The translations under genes were made by a program, and so were the position numbers. Shown here one piece after another: positions 35,715-44,515 of a DNA stretch of 64,000 nucleotides. The stretch is taken from the NCBI GenBank assembly GCA_022447605.1, contig JAKVBG010000011.1, forward strand, positions 59,995 to 123,994. The letters run 5' to 3'. The notes under the pieces were generated by a model. That model was not told the DNA's origin. It saw only the letters and a list, made by a program, of their open reading frames with translations, and searched no databases. The DNA comes from Mariniblastus sp. (lineage in GTDB: Bacteria; Planctomycetota; Planctomycetia; Pirellulales; Pirellulaceae). The first letter of the stretch is position 1; each line of letters starts with the position of its first letter.

Positions 35715-38700
35715 ATGCGTTTGCGTTCTGGCCTGCTTTCTGTTTTGCTGCTCTGTCCCTTGACCGTCTTCGGTTTTGCCCAATCAACTTCTCAAGAAAA
35801 GGAGAAACCGGCCGAATCGAAAATCGACAGCGGACTGTTGTCGGCATTCCAATTGCGCAACATTGGTCCTGCACTGATGTCGGGGCGAATCGGGGATATC
35901 GCTATCGATCCGGAAAACCCGAACATCTGGTATGTCGGTGTCGCCTCGGGCAATCTCTGGAAAACGACCAATGCCGGCACGACCTGGAAACCGATTTTTG
36001 AGAATTACGGATCGTATTCGATCGGCTGCGTCACGATCGATCCCAACGATCGGAACACGATCTGGGTCGGCACGGGTGAAAACAACGGGGGACGTCACAT
36101 CGGTTATGGTGATGGAGTTTACGTCAGCCATGACAGCGGCAAGAGTTTCAAGAACATGGGTCTCAAAGAGACCGAACATATCGGCAAAGTCATCGTCCAC
36201 CCTCGCAACCCCAATATTATCTGGGTTGCGTCGCAGGGCCCGCTCTGGTCGCCTGGCGGACAGCGAGGCCTTTTCAAATCAACCGATGGCGGCCAGACCT
36301 GGAAAAATGTCCTCAGTGCTGGCGAGTGGACCGGGGTCAGCGATGCCGTCCTCGATCCGCAGAACCCGAATGTCCTGTACGCCTCAACCCATCAACGACA
36401 CCGGACGGTCTGGGCCCTGATGAACACGGGGCCCGAATCCGGGATCCACAAATCGGTCGATGGAGGTGAAACGTGGACCGAACTCAAAAAGGGACTTCCC
36501 GGCGGCAACATGGGAAAAATTTCACTGCAGGTTTCTCCCCAAAAATCGAACGTCGTCTACGCCACCATCGAACTGGACGGCCGCGAAGGCGGCTTCTACC
36601 GGAGTGATAACGGTGGCTCAAGCTGGTCCAAAATGAGCGATTACCTGGGCGGAGGAACCGGCCCCCATTACTACCAGGAAATCTACGTCGACCCCCACCG
36701 GTTTGATGTCATCTACCAGGCCAATGTCCGGCTGGGCCGCAGTGTCGACGGTGGAAAAACCTGGGACAATATCGAGGGGCAATCAAAACACGTCGACAAC
36801 CACGCGGTCGTGTTTCACCCGAATGACCCCAATTTCGTCCTCGTCGGCTGCGATGGAGGCTTGTACGTCTCCCATGACAACGCGAAAACCTATCGTTTCA
36901 TCAACAACCTGCCGCTGACCCAGTTCTATAAAATCGACATCGATTACGACTTTCCCTTCTACAACGTCGTGGGGGGCACCCAGGACAATTACTCGCAGTA
37001 TGGCCCGACTCGAACCGGGAATGTGCAGGGGATCAGGACATCGGACTGGAAGATCACGATTGGTGGTGATGGGCACGACAACGCGATTGACCCAACCGAC
37101 CCGAATATCATCTACTGCGAATCCCAGCAAGGTTTTATCCGACGCTATGACCGCCGTACCGGTGAGTCGGTTGACATCCGACCTCAGCCGGGTGCAGGGG
37201 AAGAAGGTTTCCGATTCAACTGGGACTCGCCAATCCTCATCAGCCCGCACGACCATAAGCGAATCTACTTTGGGTCCAAGTTCCTGCACCGGTCAGATGA
37301 TCGGGGTGACTCCTGGACCAAGGTGAGTCCGGACCTGTCGCGCAACCAGAATCGTTTCACCTTGCCCATGATGGGGCGTGTCTGGAGCATAGACGCCGGC
37401 TATGACTTGATGGCCATGAGCCGCTACGGCAATATCACGTCGATTTCGGAATCACCGCTGGTCGAGGGGTTACTGTACGTCGGTACCGACGACGGCTTGA
37501 TCCAGGTCTCCGAAGACGGGGGCAAGAACTGGCGGGCAGTCGACAAGGTTTTTGGCGTCCCCGAAAATTTCTTTGTCAACGATATCAAGGCCGATCTTCA
37601 CGACGAAAATACGGTTTACGCGGTGATGGATGATCACAAGACGGGCGATTACCAGCCTTACCTGGCCAAGAGTACGGACCGCGGGAAAACCTGGCAGTCG
37701 ATGGTGGGCGACCTGCCCGATCGGCACCTGCTCTGGAGAATCGTACAAGACCACGAGAACCCGGACCTGTTCTTTCTGGGCACCGAGTTCGGCATTTACT
37801 GCACCGTCAATGGTGGGAAAAACTGGCACAAGCTGAAGTCCGGCGCGCCGGCCATCCCGTTTCGCGACCTGGCGATCCAAACCCGTGAAGACGATCTGGT
37901 TGGAGCCACGTTCGGACGCGGGATTTACGTGCTGGACGACTATTCACCTCTGCGTGAATTGAACGATCAACTCCTTTCTGAACAGGAACTCTACCTGTTC
38001 CCTGTTCGAAAAGCTCTCTGGTACATTCCAGCCGACGCGCTGGGAGGACCTCGGGGATTCCAAGGAGACAGTTTCTTTGCCACCCCGAACCCCGATTTCG
38101 GAGCGACATTTACCTATTTTGTACGGGACGAGTACAAGACGCAGAAACAACAGCGTCAAGAGAAAGAGAAGAAAGCAGATGCCGCCGGCACGGATGTCCC
38201 GACACCATCCTGGGAAGACCTCGAGGCCGAAAAAGATGAAGAACGGGTCGAGATCTACTTTATCGTCTACGATGCCGATGGGAATCGCGTCAGCCGAGTC
38301 GAGGGGAATGCCTCACAGGGCATGCATCGTGGAAGCTGGAACCTGCGACACTCGGGGATGGGGGGCCGGGGCGGCCCGATGGTAGCACCCGGCACCTATG
38401 CCATTCAGGGATTCAAGTCGGATCATTCCGAGGTGACGAAACTGGGCCCAAGGAGAGAAATTGAAGTGGTCTCGATTGTCCAACCGAGCCTGGAAGCCCA
38501 ACCCAGAGAAGATGTCGTCACCTTCCACCAGAAGGCAGTCAAATTGAGTGATGCTGTTTCAGCAGCCAGTGCTTCACTGCAAACCGCCATCGACCAGATG
38601 ACCGAGATTCGCAAAGCGATCGGGAACAGCCCTGCCGGCACCCCGGAAATTGCCAAAGCCGCCTTTGACCTCGAACAGTCGCTGAAAACTTCGGCTTCCA

Positions 38701-38975
38701 AGCTGAACGGGGATTCGGTTCGGTCTGCCAAGTACGAACAGACCGTTCCATCCATTGGCAGTCGCGTTCGCAACGCCATGTCCGGAACCGTCGGCAACAC
38801 TTACGGGGTCACACAGACCCAACAGGAACAACTGGAGATCGCTACCCAGGAATTCACGGAGTCGCTGAGTGGCATTCGCGACCTGCTGGAAGTCGATTTA
38901 AAACTGTTTGAGCAACAACTCAACGATGCCGGGATCCCCTGGACACCCGGCCGTCCGATCCCGGATTTCAAATAG
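35715..38975 (+). CDS. exported VPS10/sortilin-type beta-propeller protein
   Basis: A 1086-residue exported protein with a signal peptide of about 23 residues. Residues about 40-760 are a large beta-propeller built from BNR/Asp-box repeats: NAGTTWKPI, DSGKSFKNM, DGGQTWKNV, DGGETWTEL, NGGSSWSKM, DGGKTWDNI, DRGDSWTKV, DGGKNWRAV, DRGKTWQSM and NGGKNWHKL, at least ten. This is the architecture of bacterial VPS10-domain or photosynthesis-stability/xyloglucanase-like proteins. A later segment (RGSWNLRHSG...GTYAIQGFK) resembles an FlgD-type Ig domain, and the last 150 residues are helical. Binding or glycan hydrolysis is possible; no catalytic residues can be assigned. It is transcribed alone. Confidence 0.87.
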   Translation: MRLRSGLLSVLLLCPLTVFGFAQSTSQEKEKPAESKIDSGLLSAFQLRNIGPALMSGRIGDIAIDPENPNIWYVGVASGNLWKTTNAGTTWKPIFENYGSYSIGCVTIDPNDRNTIWVGTGENNGGRHIGYGDGVYVSHDSGKSFKNMGLKETEHIGKVIVHPRNPNIIWVASQGPLWSPGGQRGLFKSTDGGQTWKNVLSAGEWTGVSDAVLDPQNPNVLYASTHQRHRTVWALMNTGPESGIHKSVDGGETWTELKKGLPGGNMGKISLQVSPQKSNVVYATIELDGREGGFYRSDNGGSSWSKMSDYLGGGTGPHYYQEIYVDPHRFDVIYQANVRLGRSVDGGKTWDNIEGQSKHVDNHAVVFHPNDPNFVLVGCDGGLYVSHDNAKTYRFINNLPLTQFYKIDIDYDFPFYNVVGGTQDNYSQYGPTRTGNVQGIRTSDWKITIGGDGHDNAIDPTDPNIIYCESQQGFIRRYDRRTGESVDIRPQPGAGEEGFRFNWDSPILISPHDHKRIYFGSKFLHRSDDRGDSWTKVSPDLSRNQNRFTLPMMGRVWSIDAGYDLMAMSRYGNITSISESPLVEGLLYVGTDDGLIQVSEDGGKNWRAVDKVFGVPENFFVNDIKADLHDENTVYAVMDDHKTGDYQPYLAKSTDRGKTWQSMVGDLPDRHLLWRIVQDHENPDLFFLGTEFGIYCTVNGGKNWHKLKSGAPAIPFRDLAIQTREDDLVGATFGRGIYVLDDYSPLRELNDQLLSEQELYLFPVRKALWYIPADALGGPRGFQGDSFFATPNPDFGATFTYFVRDEYKTQKQQRQEKEKKADAAGTDVPTPSWEDLEAEKDEERVEIYFIVYDADGNRVSRVEGNASQGMHRGSWNLRHSGMGGRGGPMVAPGTYAIQGFKSDHSEVTKLGPRREIEVVSIVQPSLEAQPREDVVTFHQKAVKLSDAVSAASASLQTAIDQMTEIRKAIGNSPAGTPEIAKAAFDLEQSLKTSASKLNGDSVRSAKYEQTVPSIGSRVRNAMSGTVGNTYGVTQTQQEQLEIATQEFTESLSGIRDLLEVDLKLFEQQLNDAGIPWTPGRPIPDFK

Positions 38976-39051
38976 GCGGTCAAACGATTTGCGGCGGCGA
39001 GGTTTCCCCGGGGCAACGGGCGTCCCGCAATCTTTCCGGCGCGGTACTGCG

Positions 39052-39074
39052 CGGCACCGTTTAGAGGGGTGCCG
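39052..39074. terminator. possible terminator hairpin at the convergent end of the VPS10 and ABC genes
   Basis: CGGCACC (39052-39058) pairs exactly with GGTGCCG (39068-39074) across a nine-base loop. It overlaps the last codons of the ABC permease, 77 bp past the VPS10 stop. No T-tract follows, so it is weaker evidence than the 17993 hairpin. Confidence 0.35.
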
Positions 39075-40038
39075 GCAAGTCTCGTCGGTTGAACTTGTAC
39101 CCACCCCAAACGAGCAGGATCAGACCGAGGCCGAACAGGATCAGGTTCTGCGCCAGTGGCCCGGCATCCAACCCCTTTTGGCCTACGACCACCCACTGGA
39201 AAAGGGCGGATGGACCCGACTCGGCCAGCTGAATCGCGGGCGCCGGTGCGTAATAGCCAAAAAAGTTGAAGAAACCGAGCCAGGCAAACGTTTCGGAACT
39301 CAACGACAACAGCTCCACCATTGCGTTCAGCAGGTAGAGACCGATCACCAGCCCCAGTGTTCGCCAACGGTATCGATCCCAACTGGAACAGAAAGCGGCC
39401 AGGCAGGACATGAAAAAGACAAACGAAAACAGGTTGACGATACCGGGGAAAAATTGGAGCGGCGAAACACGGGAATCCATGGCCACCACCTCGGTTTGCG
39501 CCCCGAGAAAGGTAAGCGGAATCCTGTAATCGGTGAGCGGAACCAGGATCTCCGGGTAGGTCGTCTCCTCGACCGAGGTAGTCATAATCCCGATCGACAT
39601 CCCCATCCATACAAGCAGACAAAACCCCAGGGCGACGGCCAGCGTCAACAGCATATGCTGGTAATAGACCCGATAGCGGCTGACCGGCTGGGCCAGTAAC
39701 ATCTCCATCGTTCCGCGGCTCACCTCGCCACTCACCACATCGCTCCCGCGAACGATCGCCCAGATGGAAATGATCATCAGCAGCATCGGTTCCTCGAGGG
39801 TCAGAGAAGTCCGCCCCAGGTAGGAAACCAGCCAGTCAAAATCGACCGACGAAAATTTCCGCCAATCCTCCGGCAACATATCCACAATCTGCTTGAAGCG
39901 GGCCGTATCCAGTTCACCCACGACCCAGACCCGGAACCAACTGAAAGCGAACAACGCAGCAGCGCAGGCGATCAGCAGCAGCAGGGACTCGGTAAAATAC
40001 TTTCTGCACAGGGCGCGGTTGATGATCGGCTGATTCAT
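39061..40038 (-). CDS. ABC-2 type transporter permease
   Basis: A 325-residue inner-membrane permease. About six hydrophobic helices can be traced (FTESLLLLIACAAALFAFSWF, EPMLLMIISIWAIVRGSDV, MLLTLAVALGFCLLVWMGMS, FPGIVNLFSFVFFMSCLAAF, TLGLVIGLYLLNAMVELL and NLILFGLGLILLVWGG). The cytoplasmic GEVSRGTMEMLLAQPVSRYRVYYQH segment after helix 2 is typical of the ABC-2/NatB-like group (E-x-x-x-G-T). ATG 40038 overlaps the stop of the ATPase gene as ATGA, so subunits are made together. The substrate is unknown; such two-gene exporters move antibiotics, lipids or ions. Confidence 0.87.
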   Translation of the reverse strand: MNQPIINRALCRKYFTESLLLLIACAAALFAFSWFRVWVVGELDTARFKQIVDMLPEDWRKFSSVDFDWLVSYLGRTSLTLEEPMLLMIISIWAIVRGSDVVSGEVSRGTMEMLLAQPVSRYRVYYQHMLLTLAVALGFCLLVWMGMSIGIMTTSVEETTYPEILVPLTDYRIPLTFLGAQTEVVAMDSRVSPLQFFPGIVNLFSFVFFMSCLAAFCSSWDRYRWRTLGLVIGLYLLNAMVELLSLSSETFAWLGFFNFFGYYAPAPAIQLAESGPSALFQWVVVGQKGLDAGPLAQNLILFGLGLILLVWGGYKFNRRDLPAPL

Positions 40039-40931
40039 GAATCGTCTTCCACCCACTCACTGTGAAAACGATCGTATACCGCCCGCAAAGAGATCGGTTG
40101 AATATGGACATCATCCAATGGGGCCTGGGATAACCAGGACATAACCTGGGAGAGCTGAGCAGGTGTTTCAATCTGGATCCTGTCGTCCTGTTGCACGACC
40201 GACACTTCCGATTTCAACAATTCGGGCATATCCGGCAGCTGGCCAACCAGCCGAGCCCGGATTCGGTGTTGCCGCTTCAAATCGGTGATCGACTGGTCAT
40301 GAACCAGTCGCCCCTGCCGCAAAATCAACACCCGGTTACACGTCTCTTCGATTTCGGACAGGACATGCGATGAAAAAATGACCGTCCGACCCTCGTCCCG
40401 AGCCTGGCGAACCAGCTGCAGGACCTCTCCACGGACCGACGGATCGAGATTGGCCGTCGGCTCATCCAACAGCAGAATCGGTGCCCGGGTGGAGAGGCAA
40501 ACCGTGAGCGCCAGTTTCTGTCTCATTCCCGTCGACATGAAAGCGACCCAGCGGTTCAAGTCAAGTTCCAGCCGAGAGGCCACCTCTTCCGCCATACCCC
40601 AATCCGAATCGTCGCGGATGTCGGAAAAAAACCGGACCACCTGCTTGGCCCGCATGGTGCGAAACAGACGGGCGTCACCTGGCAGATAAGAAATCAACCG
40701 GTGAATCTGCACCCGTTGACGGTAACAATTGAGACCTTGAACCTCGGCCGACCCGTCGGTCGGTTTCAAGAAACCGAGTATCAGCCGCAGCAAGGTTGTT
40801 TTCCCCGACCCGTTTGGCCCGAGCAGGCCGACCACTTCTCCCCGGTGAACCTGCAGGTCACACCGGGAGAGCGCGGTGAAATCACCAAACCTTTTGGTCA
40901 GGGAGTCCGTTTGGAGAACGACTTGGCTCAC
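40035..40931 (-). CDS. ABC transporter ATP-binding protein
   Basis: A 298-residue ATPase energising the adjacent permease. Walker A GLLGPNGSGKTT is near residue 35, the signature appears as FMSTGMRQKL (the MRQK variant common to ABC-2 exporters), Walker B is ILLLDEPTANLDP and the H-loop is VIFSSHVLSEIEE. A C-terminal 80-residue extension is typical of CcmA/NatA-like ATPases. It starts at GTG 40931 with AAGGTG upstream. DinB ends 33 bp upstream on the same strand, so it may belong to the same transcript. Confidence 0.92.
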   Translation of the reverse strand: MSQVVLQTDSLTKRFGDFTALSRCDLQVHRGEVVGLLGPNGSGKTTLLRLILGFLKPTDGSAEVQGLNCYRQRVQIHRLISYLPGDARLFRTMRAKQVVRFFSDIRDDSDWGMAEEVASRLELDLNRWVAFMSTGMRQKLALTVCLSTRAPILLLDEPTANLDPSVRGEVLQLVRQARDEGRTVIFSSHVLSEIEETCNRVLILRQGRLVHDQSITDLKRQHRIRARLVGQLPDMPELLKSEVSVVQQDDRIQIETPAQLSQVMSWLSQAPLDDVHIQPISLRAVYDRFHSEWVEDDS

Positions 40932-40964
40932 GCCACACCTTGAACTGTAACGAGGGAGAAAATA

Positions 40965-41474
40965 TTACCGGATGGGTGGCAACCCCATCAGACGACGCAA
41001 CAGACCGATCTGTCCAGCGTGCAACATCTCGTGGTTCGCAGCAAACAGCAAGGAACCATAACGGGTCGGGAAACCGGAATAAGGTTGATCGACCGGTTCG
41101 TCCAGATTCGGGCCATCCAGCTGGTCAATCTCCAGGAGCATCTGTTCATGAACGCGATTGAGGACCTGCAGGATTTCATCCGGCGGCAGATACGATTCCG
41201 GTTCGGCCTCGGGCTGCGTCCCTTTCATGACACGCTTGCGAAACCGATTGGGGATCAGGGAACCATCAATTTCGGAACGACCGCGCTGGCGAAACAGCGT
41301 CAGCCCGTATTGAGCCATGGCGAGATGCCCCACCTGCCAGGCAATGTGCGAGACGGCCGGTTCGGGCGTCCAGAACCACTGTTCATCGCTCAGTCCTTCG
41401 AGCAACGTCAAGGTGTACTCCCTGGCCGAAACGATATTCCGTTTTGCTATCTCGAGTCGTTCTGAAATCGCCAT
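40965..41474 (-). CDS. DinB-superfamily protein
   Basis: A 169-residue four-helix-bundle protein of the DinB/YfiT type. The metal-site histidines are visible in AVSHIAWQVGHLAM and FAANHEMLHAGQIGLLRRLMG. Many members are thiol-dependent transferases using mycothiol or bacillithiol, or have unknown roles. AGGA lies seven bases before ATG 41474. It precedes the ABC exporter on the same strand (33 bp). Confidence 0.85.
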   Translation of the reverse strand: MAISERLEIAKRNIVSAREYTLTLLEGLSDEQWFWTPEPAVSHIAWQVGHLAMAQYGLTLFRQRGRSEIDGSLIPNRFRKRVMKGTQPEAEPESYLPPDEILQVLNRVHEQMLLEIDQLDGPNLDEPVDQPYSGFPTRYGSLLFAANHEMLHAGQIGLLRRLMGLPPIR

Positions 41475-41570
41475 ACGGTTTTCCTGTTCATCGGTCCAGA
41501 CCGCAATGTGAGAAGAAACTTAACTGGCAAGATTCGCGCGAGCCAGGGATCTTCGCCCGGCAGCCGCTGC

Positions 41571-42047
41571 CTATCCCTCGTTCAATTCGAACACGGCTTC
41601 AATCTCTACCATCACACCGAGCGGCAGCGAGTTCATTCCCACGGCACTACGGGTACCCACTCCCGCCTCTTCGCCAAACACTTCTTTCATCAATTCGCTA
41701 CAGCCATTGATCACGCCCGGGTGCCCCTGGAAGTCCTCGCTACAGCAGACCATGCCAAAGATCTTGACAACCCGCTGGATACGGTCGAGGGACCCCAGGT
41801 GCTGCTTGAGGGTTGCCAGAATCGTCAAGCCAACCTGTCGGGCCGCCTGGTAACCTTGTTCCTCGTCGGCATCCCGACCGACACATCCTTGGATCATCGA
41901 TCCGTCCGGTTTCAGGGGGACATGTCCCGATGTGTAACAGAGATTGCCAACATTCATGGCAGGTCGATAGACACCGACCGCCTTGGGGGCAGGCGGCAGT
42001 TCACAGCCGAGTTCTTCAAGTCGTTTATCCGCGCTCATTTTCGTCAT
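41571..42047 (-). CDS. RidA/YjgF-family protein (imine deaminase-like)
   Basis: A 158-residue RidA-family protein. Members hydrolyse reactive enamine/imine intermediates from PLP enzymes. Visible blocks are VGNLCYTSGHVPLKPDG, AARQVGLTILATLKQHLGSLDRIQRVVKIFGMV and the end GVGTRSAVGMNSLPLGVMVEIEAVFEL. In classic RidA a key Arg sits near the C-terminal RxxV block: here it is TRSAVG. The longer N terminus and GxGxRS pattern match the YjgF-like subgroup rather than canonical RidA, so activity is uncertain. The alternative start is ATG 42038. It is divergent from the TIM-barrel gene. Confidence 0.88.
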   Translation of the reverse strand: MTKMSADKRLEELGCELPPAPKAVGVYRPAMNVGNLCYTSGHVPLKPDGSMIQGCVGRDADEEQGYQAARQVGLTILATLKQHLGSLDRIQRVVKIFGMVCCSEDFQGHPGVINGCSELMKEVFGEEAGVGTRSAVGMNSLPLGVMVEIEAVFELNEG

Positions 42048-42217
42048 CCAACTGGAGAGGTACTATTCTTCAGGGGTTTTACGATATCGGATCGGATCTC
42101 ACCTGACCATGGGTCGAAAACCGGGCGACCGACTACCAGCTCGGAGAGCGGGACTATTCTCTCCCACCACAAAAATGATGATTGATTTCAGGCACGGGTG
42201 TACGTGATAATTAGAGG

Positions 42218-43138
42218 ATGTTCACGCGTCGCGATATCCTGGCAGCTGGCTCGGCCCTGGCCGCCAGCCTGCCCCTGGAAAACCTGGCCGGCCTGACGAC
42301 ACAGACCGTGTCGCCTGTCCCGGTGATCCTGTTCGAGAAAGTCCTGCAAAACCTCGACCCGGACCAACTGTCCGAGGCGTTGGTCGAAATCGATGCCGAT
42401 GGGATCGAGGTCGCCATCAGGCCCGGTGGGCGAATCGAGCCGGCCGATGCGGCCAAAAAACTGCCACCGCTTGTCCAGGCGCTTGAGCGCAGGGGCAAAA
42501 AAATTCTGCTCGCGACCACTCGCATTACCTCCGTCACTCCGGCATCAACCGAACTGCTCCGAGTCCTGGCTGACAACCAGATTCCCCAGTACCGAATGGG
42601 TTATTACCGCTGGAAGGAAACCGACCAATGGTCCCAGCAACGCACCATCGTGCAACAGCAAATGCAAGAGCTGGCCGAACTGAATCAGAAAATCGGTATT
42701 CGCGGGCTTTACCAGAACCATGCCGGTAAACGTTATTACGGCGCCCTGGTCTACGAGATCCTGTCAATCATCTCCAAGCTTGACGCCAATCAAATCAACC
42801 TGGCCCTCGATCTTCGGCACCTCCGCGCCGAAGCGGGGCTCAGCTGGCCCACCGTCCTGCGGTTGGCCGCTCCCCGAACCGGCTGTCTCTACATCAAGGA
42901 TGCCCGCTGGCAAGGACCCCGGACCGACCAGTTGGAAAATGTCCCGCTGGGAACCGGATTTGTCGATCGCGCCATGTTCGAAACGGCTCGCAAAGCGTGT
43001 CCTTCGGTCCCGATCTCATTGCATGTCGAGTACCATGGTGGCAAGCCGCTGGAGGGTGCCGACCTGCAACAGGCGATCGCGTCCTATCGAAAAGATACAC
43101 GGCTGCTCCGCCAATGGATGGCCGAAACGAACCCATGA
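42218..43138 (+). CDS. Tat-exported TIM-barrel (xylose-isomerase-like) protein
   Basis: A 306-residue protein with a twin-arginine leader (MFTRRDILAAGSALAASLPL). The body looks like a sugar phosphate isomerase/epimerase TIM barrel: DADGIEVAIRPGGR, ILLATTRI, GIRGLYQNHAG, INLALDLRHLRAEAGL, GCLYIKDARW and ISLHVEYHGG. The expected metal-site residues (Glu, Asp, His, Glu) are only partly recognisable, so catalysis is uncertain. Its TGA overlaps the ATG of the next gene by four bases, so it works with that exported oxidoreductase. AGAGG immediately precedes the ATG. Confidence 0.82.
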   Translation: MFTRRDILAAGSALAASLPLENLAGLTTQTVSPVPVILFEKVLQNLDPDQLSEALVEIDADGIEVAIRPGGRIEPADAAKKLPPLVQALERRGKKILLATTRITSVTPASTELLRVLADNQIPQYRMGYYRWKETDQWSQQRTIVQQQMQELAELNQKIGIRGLYQNHAGKRYYGALVYEILSIISKLDANQINLALDLRHLRAEAGLSWPTVLRLAAPRTGCLYIKDARWQGPRTDQLENVPLGTGFVDRAMFETARKACPSVPISLHVEYHGGKPLEGADLQQAIASYRKDTRLLRQWMAETNP

Positions 43139-44463
43139 CCAACTGCCCCACTGAAATGAGAAAACCGATGAAAACGATCAACCGTCGAACCTGGATTCAG
43201 ACATCCGCCGCACTCTCCTCCGGTTTCTGGCTGGGTACCCGTGCCTCGGCGAACCCGGTTGCGGCCAACGACAAACTCAACCTGGCCTTCATTGGTGTGG
43301 GAGGTCGGGGAGCGGCCAACCTGGGTGGACTGTCCCAACAGAACCTGGTCGCTTTCTGTGATGTCGACGGGACCCGGGCCAAGAAAGCATTCGAGAAATA
43401 CCCGAACGTCCCCCGTTACACCGATTTTCGCAAGATGTTTGACGAACGGGCCAACCAGATTGACGGCGTGGTCATCAGCACTCCCGACCACACGCATTTT
43501 CACCCCGCTTATCAGGCGATCCAGTTGGGCAAAAACGTTTACCTGGAAAAGCCGATGGCCCACAACCTGTGGGAAACGCGCACGCTGACCGACCTGGCCC
43601 GGGAAAAGGGTGTGGCCACGCAACTCGGAGTTCAACGGCACACCCTGGCCAACATGCATCGCACCGTGGAACTGATCCACTCGGGTGCGATTGGTGATGT
43701 CCAAGAGGTCTACTGCTGGATCGACGGGTCGCGGGGAATGCCGGGCGTGCCCAAGGACAAACCGCCTGTCCCGTCCAACCTCGATTATGAACTCTGGACC
43801 GGACCTGCCGCGTCCCGGCCTTATCACCCCAGCATCACACCGTACGGCTGGCGATTCTGGTGGGATTATGGGACAGGGGAGACGGGCAATTGGGCCTGCC
43901 ACATCCTGGACATCCCGTTTTGGGCACTGGACTTGAAATACCCGACCCGCGTTTCGGCCAGCGGTCCCCAGGTCGATCCCCTGATGACCCCCAAATCGAT
44001 GAGCACCACCTTCCAGTTCCCCGCCCGGGGGACGCGCGGTCCGGTCACGCTCCACTGGGATCACGTTGCCCAGGGCCCAGCCGTTTTGAAACAGCACAAC
44101 CTGCCGCACAAAGGATACAATACACTGTTTATCGGCAAGGACGGGATGCTATTGACCGGGTTCAGTAAACTCAAGCTGTACCCGGAAGCCGATTTCGCCC
44201 AGATGGAAGCCCCGGACCGGACGATTGAACCGTCACCCGGTTTTTACCAGGAATGGATTACCGCCTGCCAGGGCGGCCCACAGGCAACCTGTCATTTTGA
44301 CTATTCAGGCCCACTGGCGGAAACGGCTATGCTGGGAAACCTGGCTTACCGTAGCCAGGCCGATTTTGATTGGGATAGCAAGAACCTGAAAACCAGCTCC
44401 GAGCAGGCGAATCAGCTGCTCAAGACCCGTTATCGGCCCGGCTGGGAAATCGACACCGCTTGA
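43135..44463 (+). CDS. Tat-exported Gfo/Idh/MocA-family oxidoreductase
   Basis: A 442-residue NAD(P)-dependent oxidoreductase-like protein. After a twin-arginine leader (INRRTWIQTSAALSSGFWLG) comes the Rossmann fingerprint LAFIGVGGRGAANLGG, then AFCDVDG, GVVISTPDHTHFHPAYQAIQLGKNVYLEKPMAHNLWE (the conserved EKP) and the C-terminal GFO domain (WRFWWDYGTGETGNWACHILD). Planctomycetes carry many such exported paralogues, thought to act on sugars; the bound cofactor must be exported with the folded protein. ATG 43135 overlaps the preceding stop; ATG 43156 and 43168 are alternatives. It is translationally coupled to the TIM-barrel protein. Confidence 0.9.
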   Translation: MTNCPTEMRKPMKTINRRTWIQTSAALSSGFWLGTRASANPVAANDKLNLAFIGVGGRGAANLGGLSQQNLVAFCDVDGTRAKKAFEKYPNVPRYTDFRKMFDERANQIDGVVISTPDHTHFHPAYQAIQLGKNVYLEKPMAHNLWETRTLTDLAREKGVATQLGVQRHTLANMHRTVELIHSGAIGDVQEVYCWIDGSRGMPGVPKDKPPVPSNLDYELWTGPAASRPYHPSITPYGWRFWWDYGTGETGNWACHILDIPFWALDLKYPTRVSASGPQVDPLMTPKSMSTTFQFPARGTRGPVTLHWDHVAQGPAVLKQHNLPHKGYNTLFIGKDGMLLTGFSKLKLYPEADFAQMEAPDRTIEPSPGFYQEWITACQGGPQATCHFDYSGPLAETAMLGNLAYRSQADFDWDSKNLKTSSEQANQLLKTRYRPGWEIDTA

Positions 44464-44515
44464 GATCAACCTGTCGAGATCGAACCGACCATCCATCCTG
44501 CCCGCGGGTGCCCGA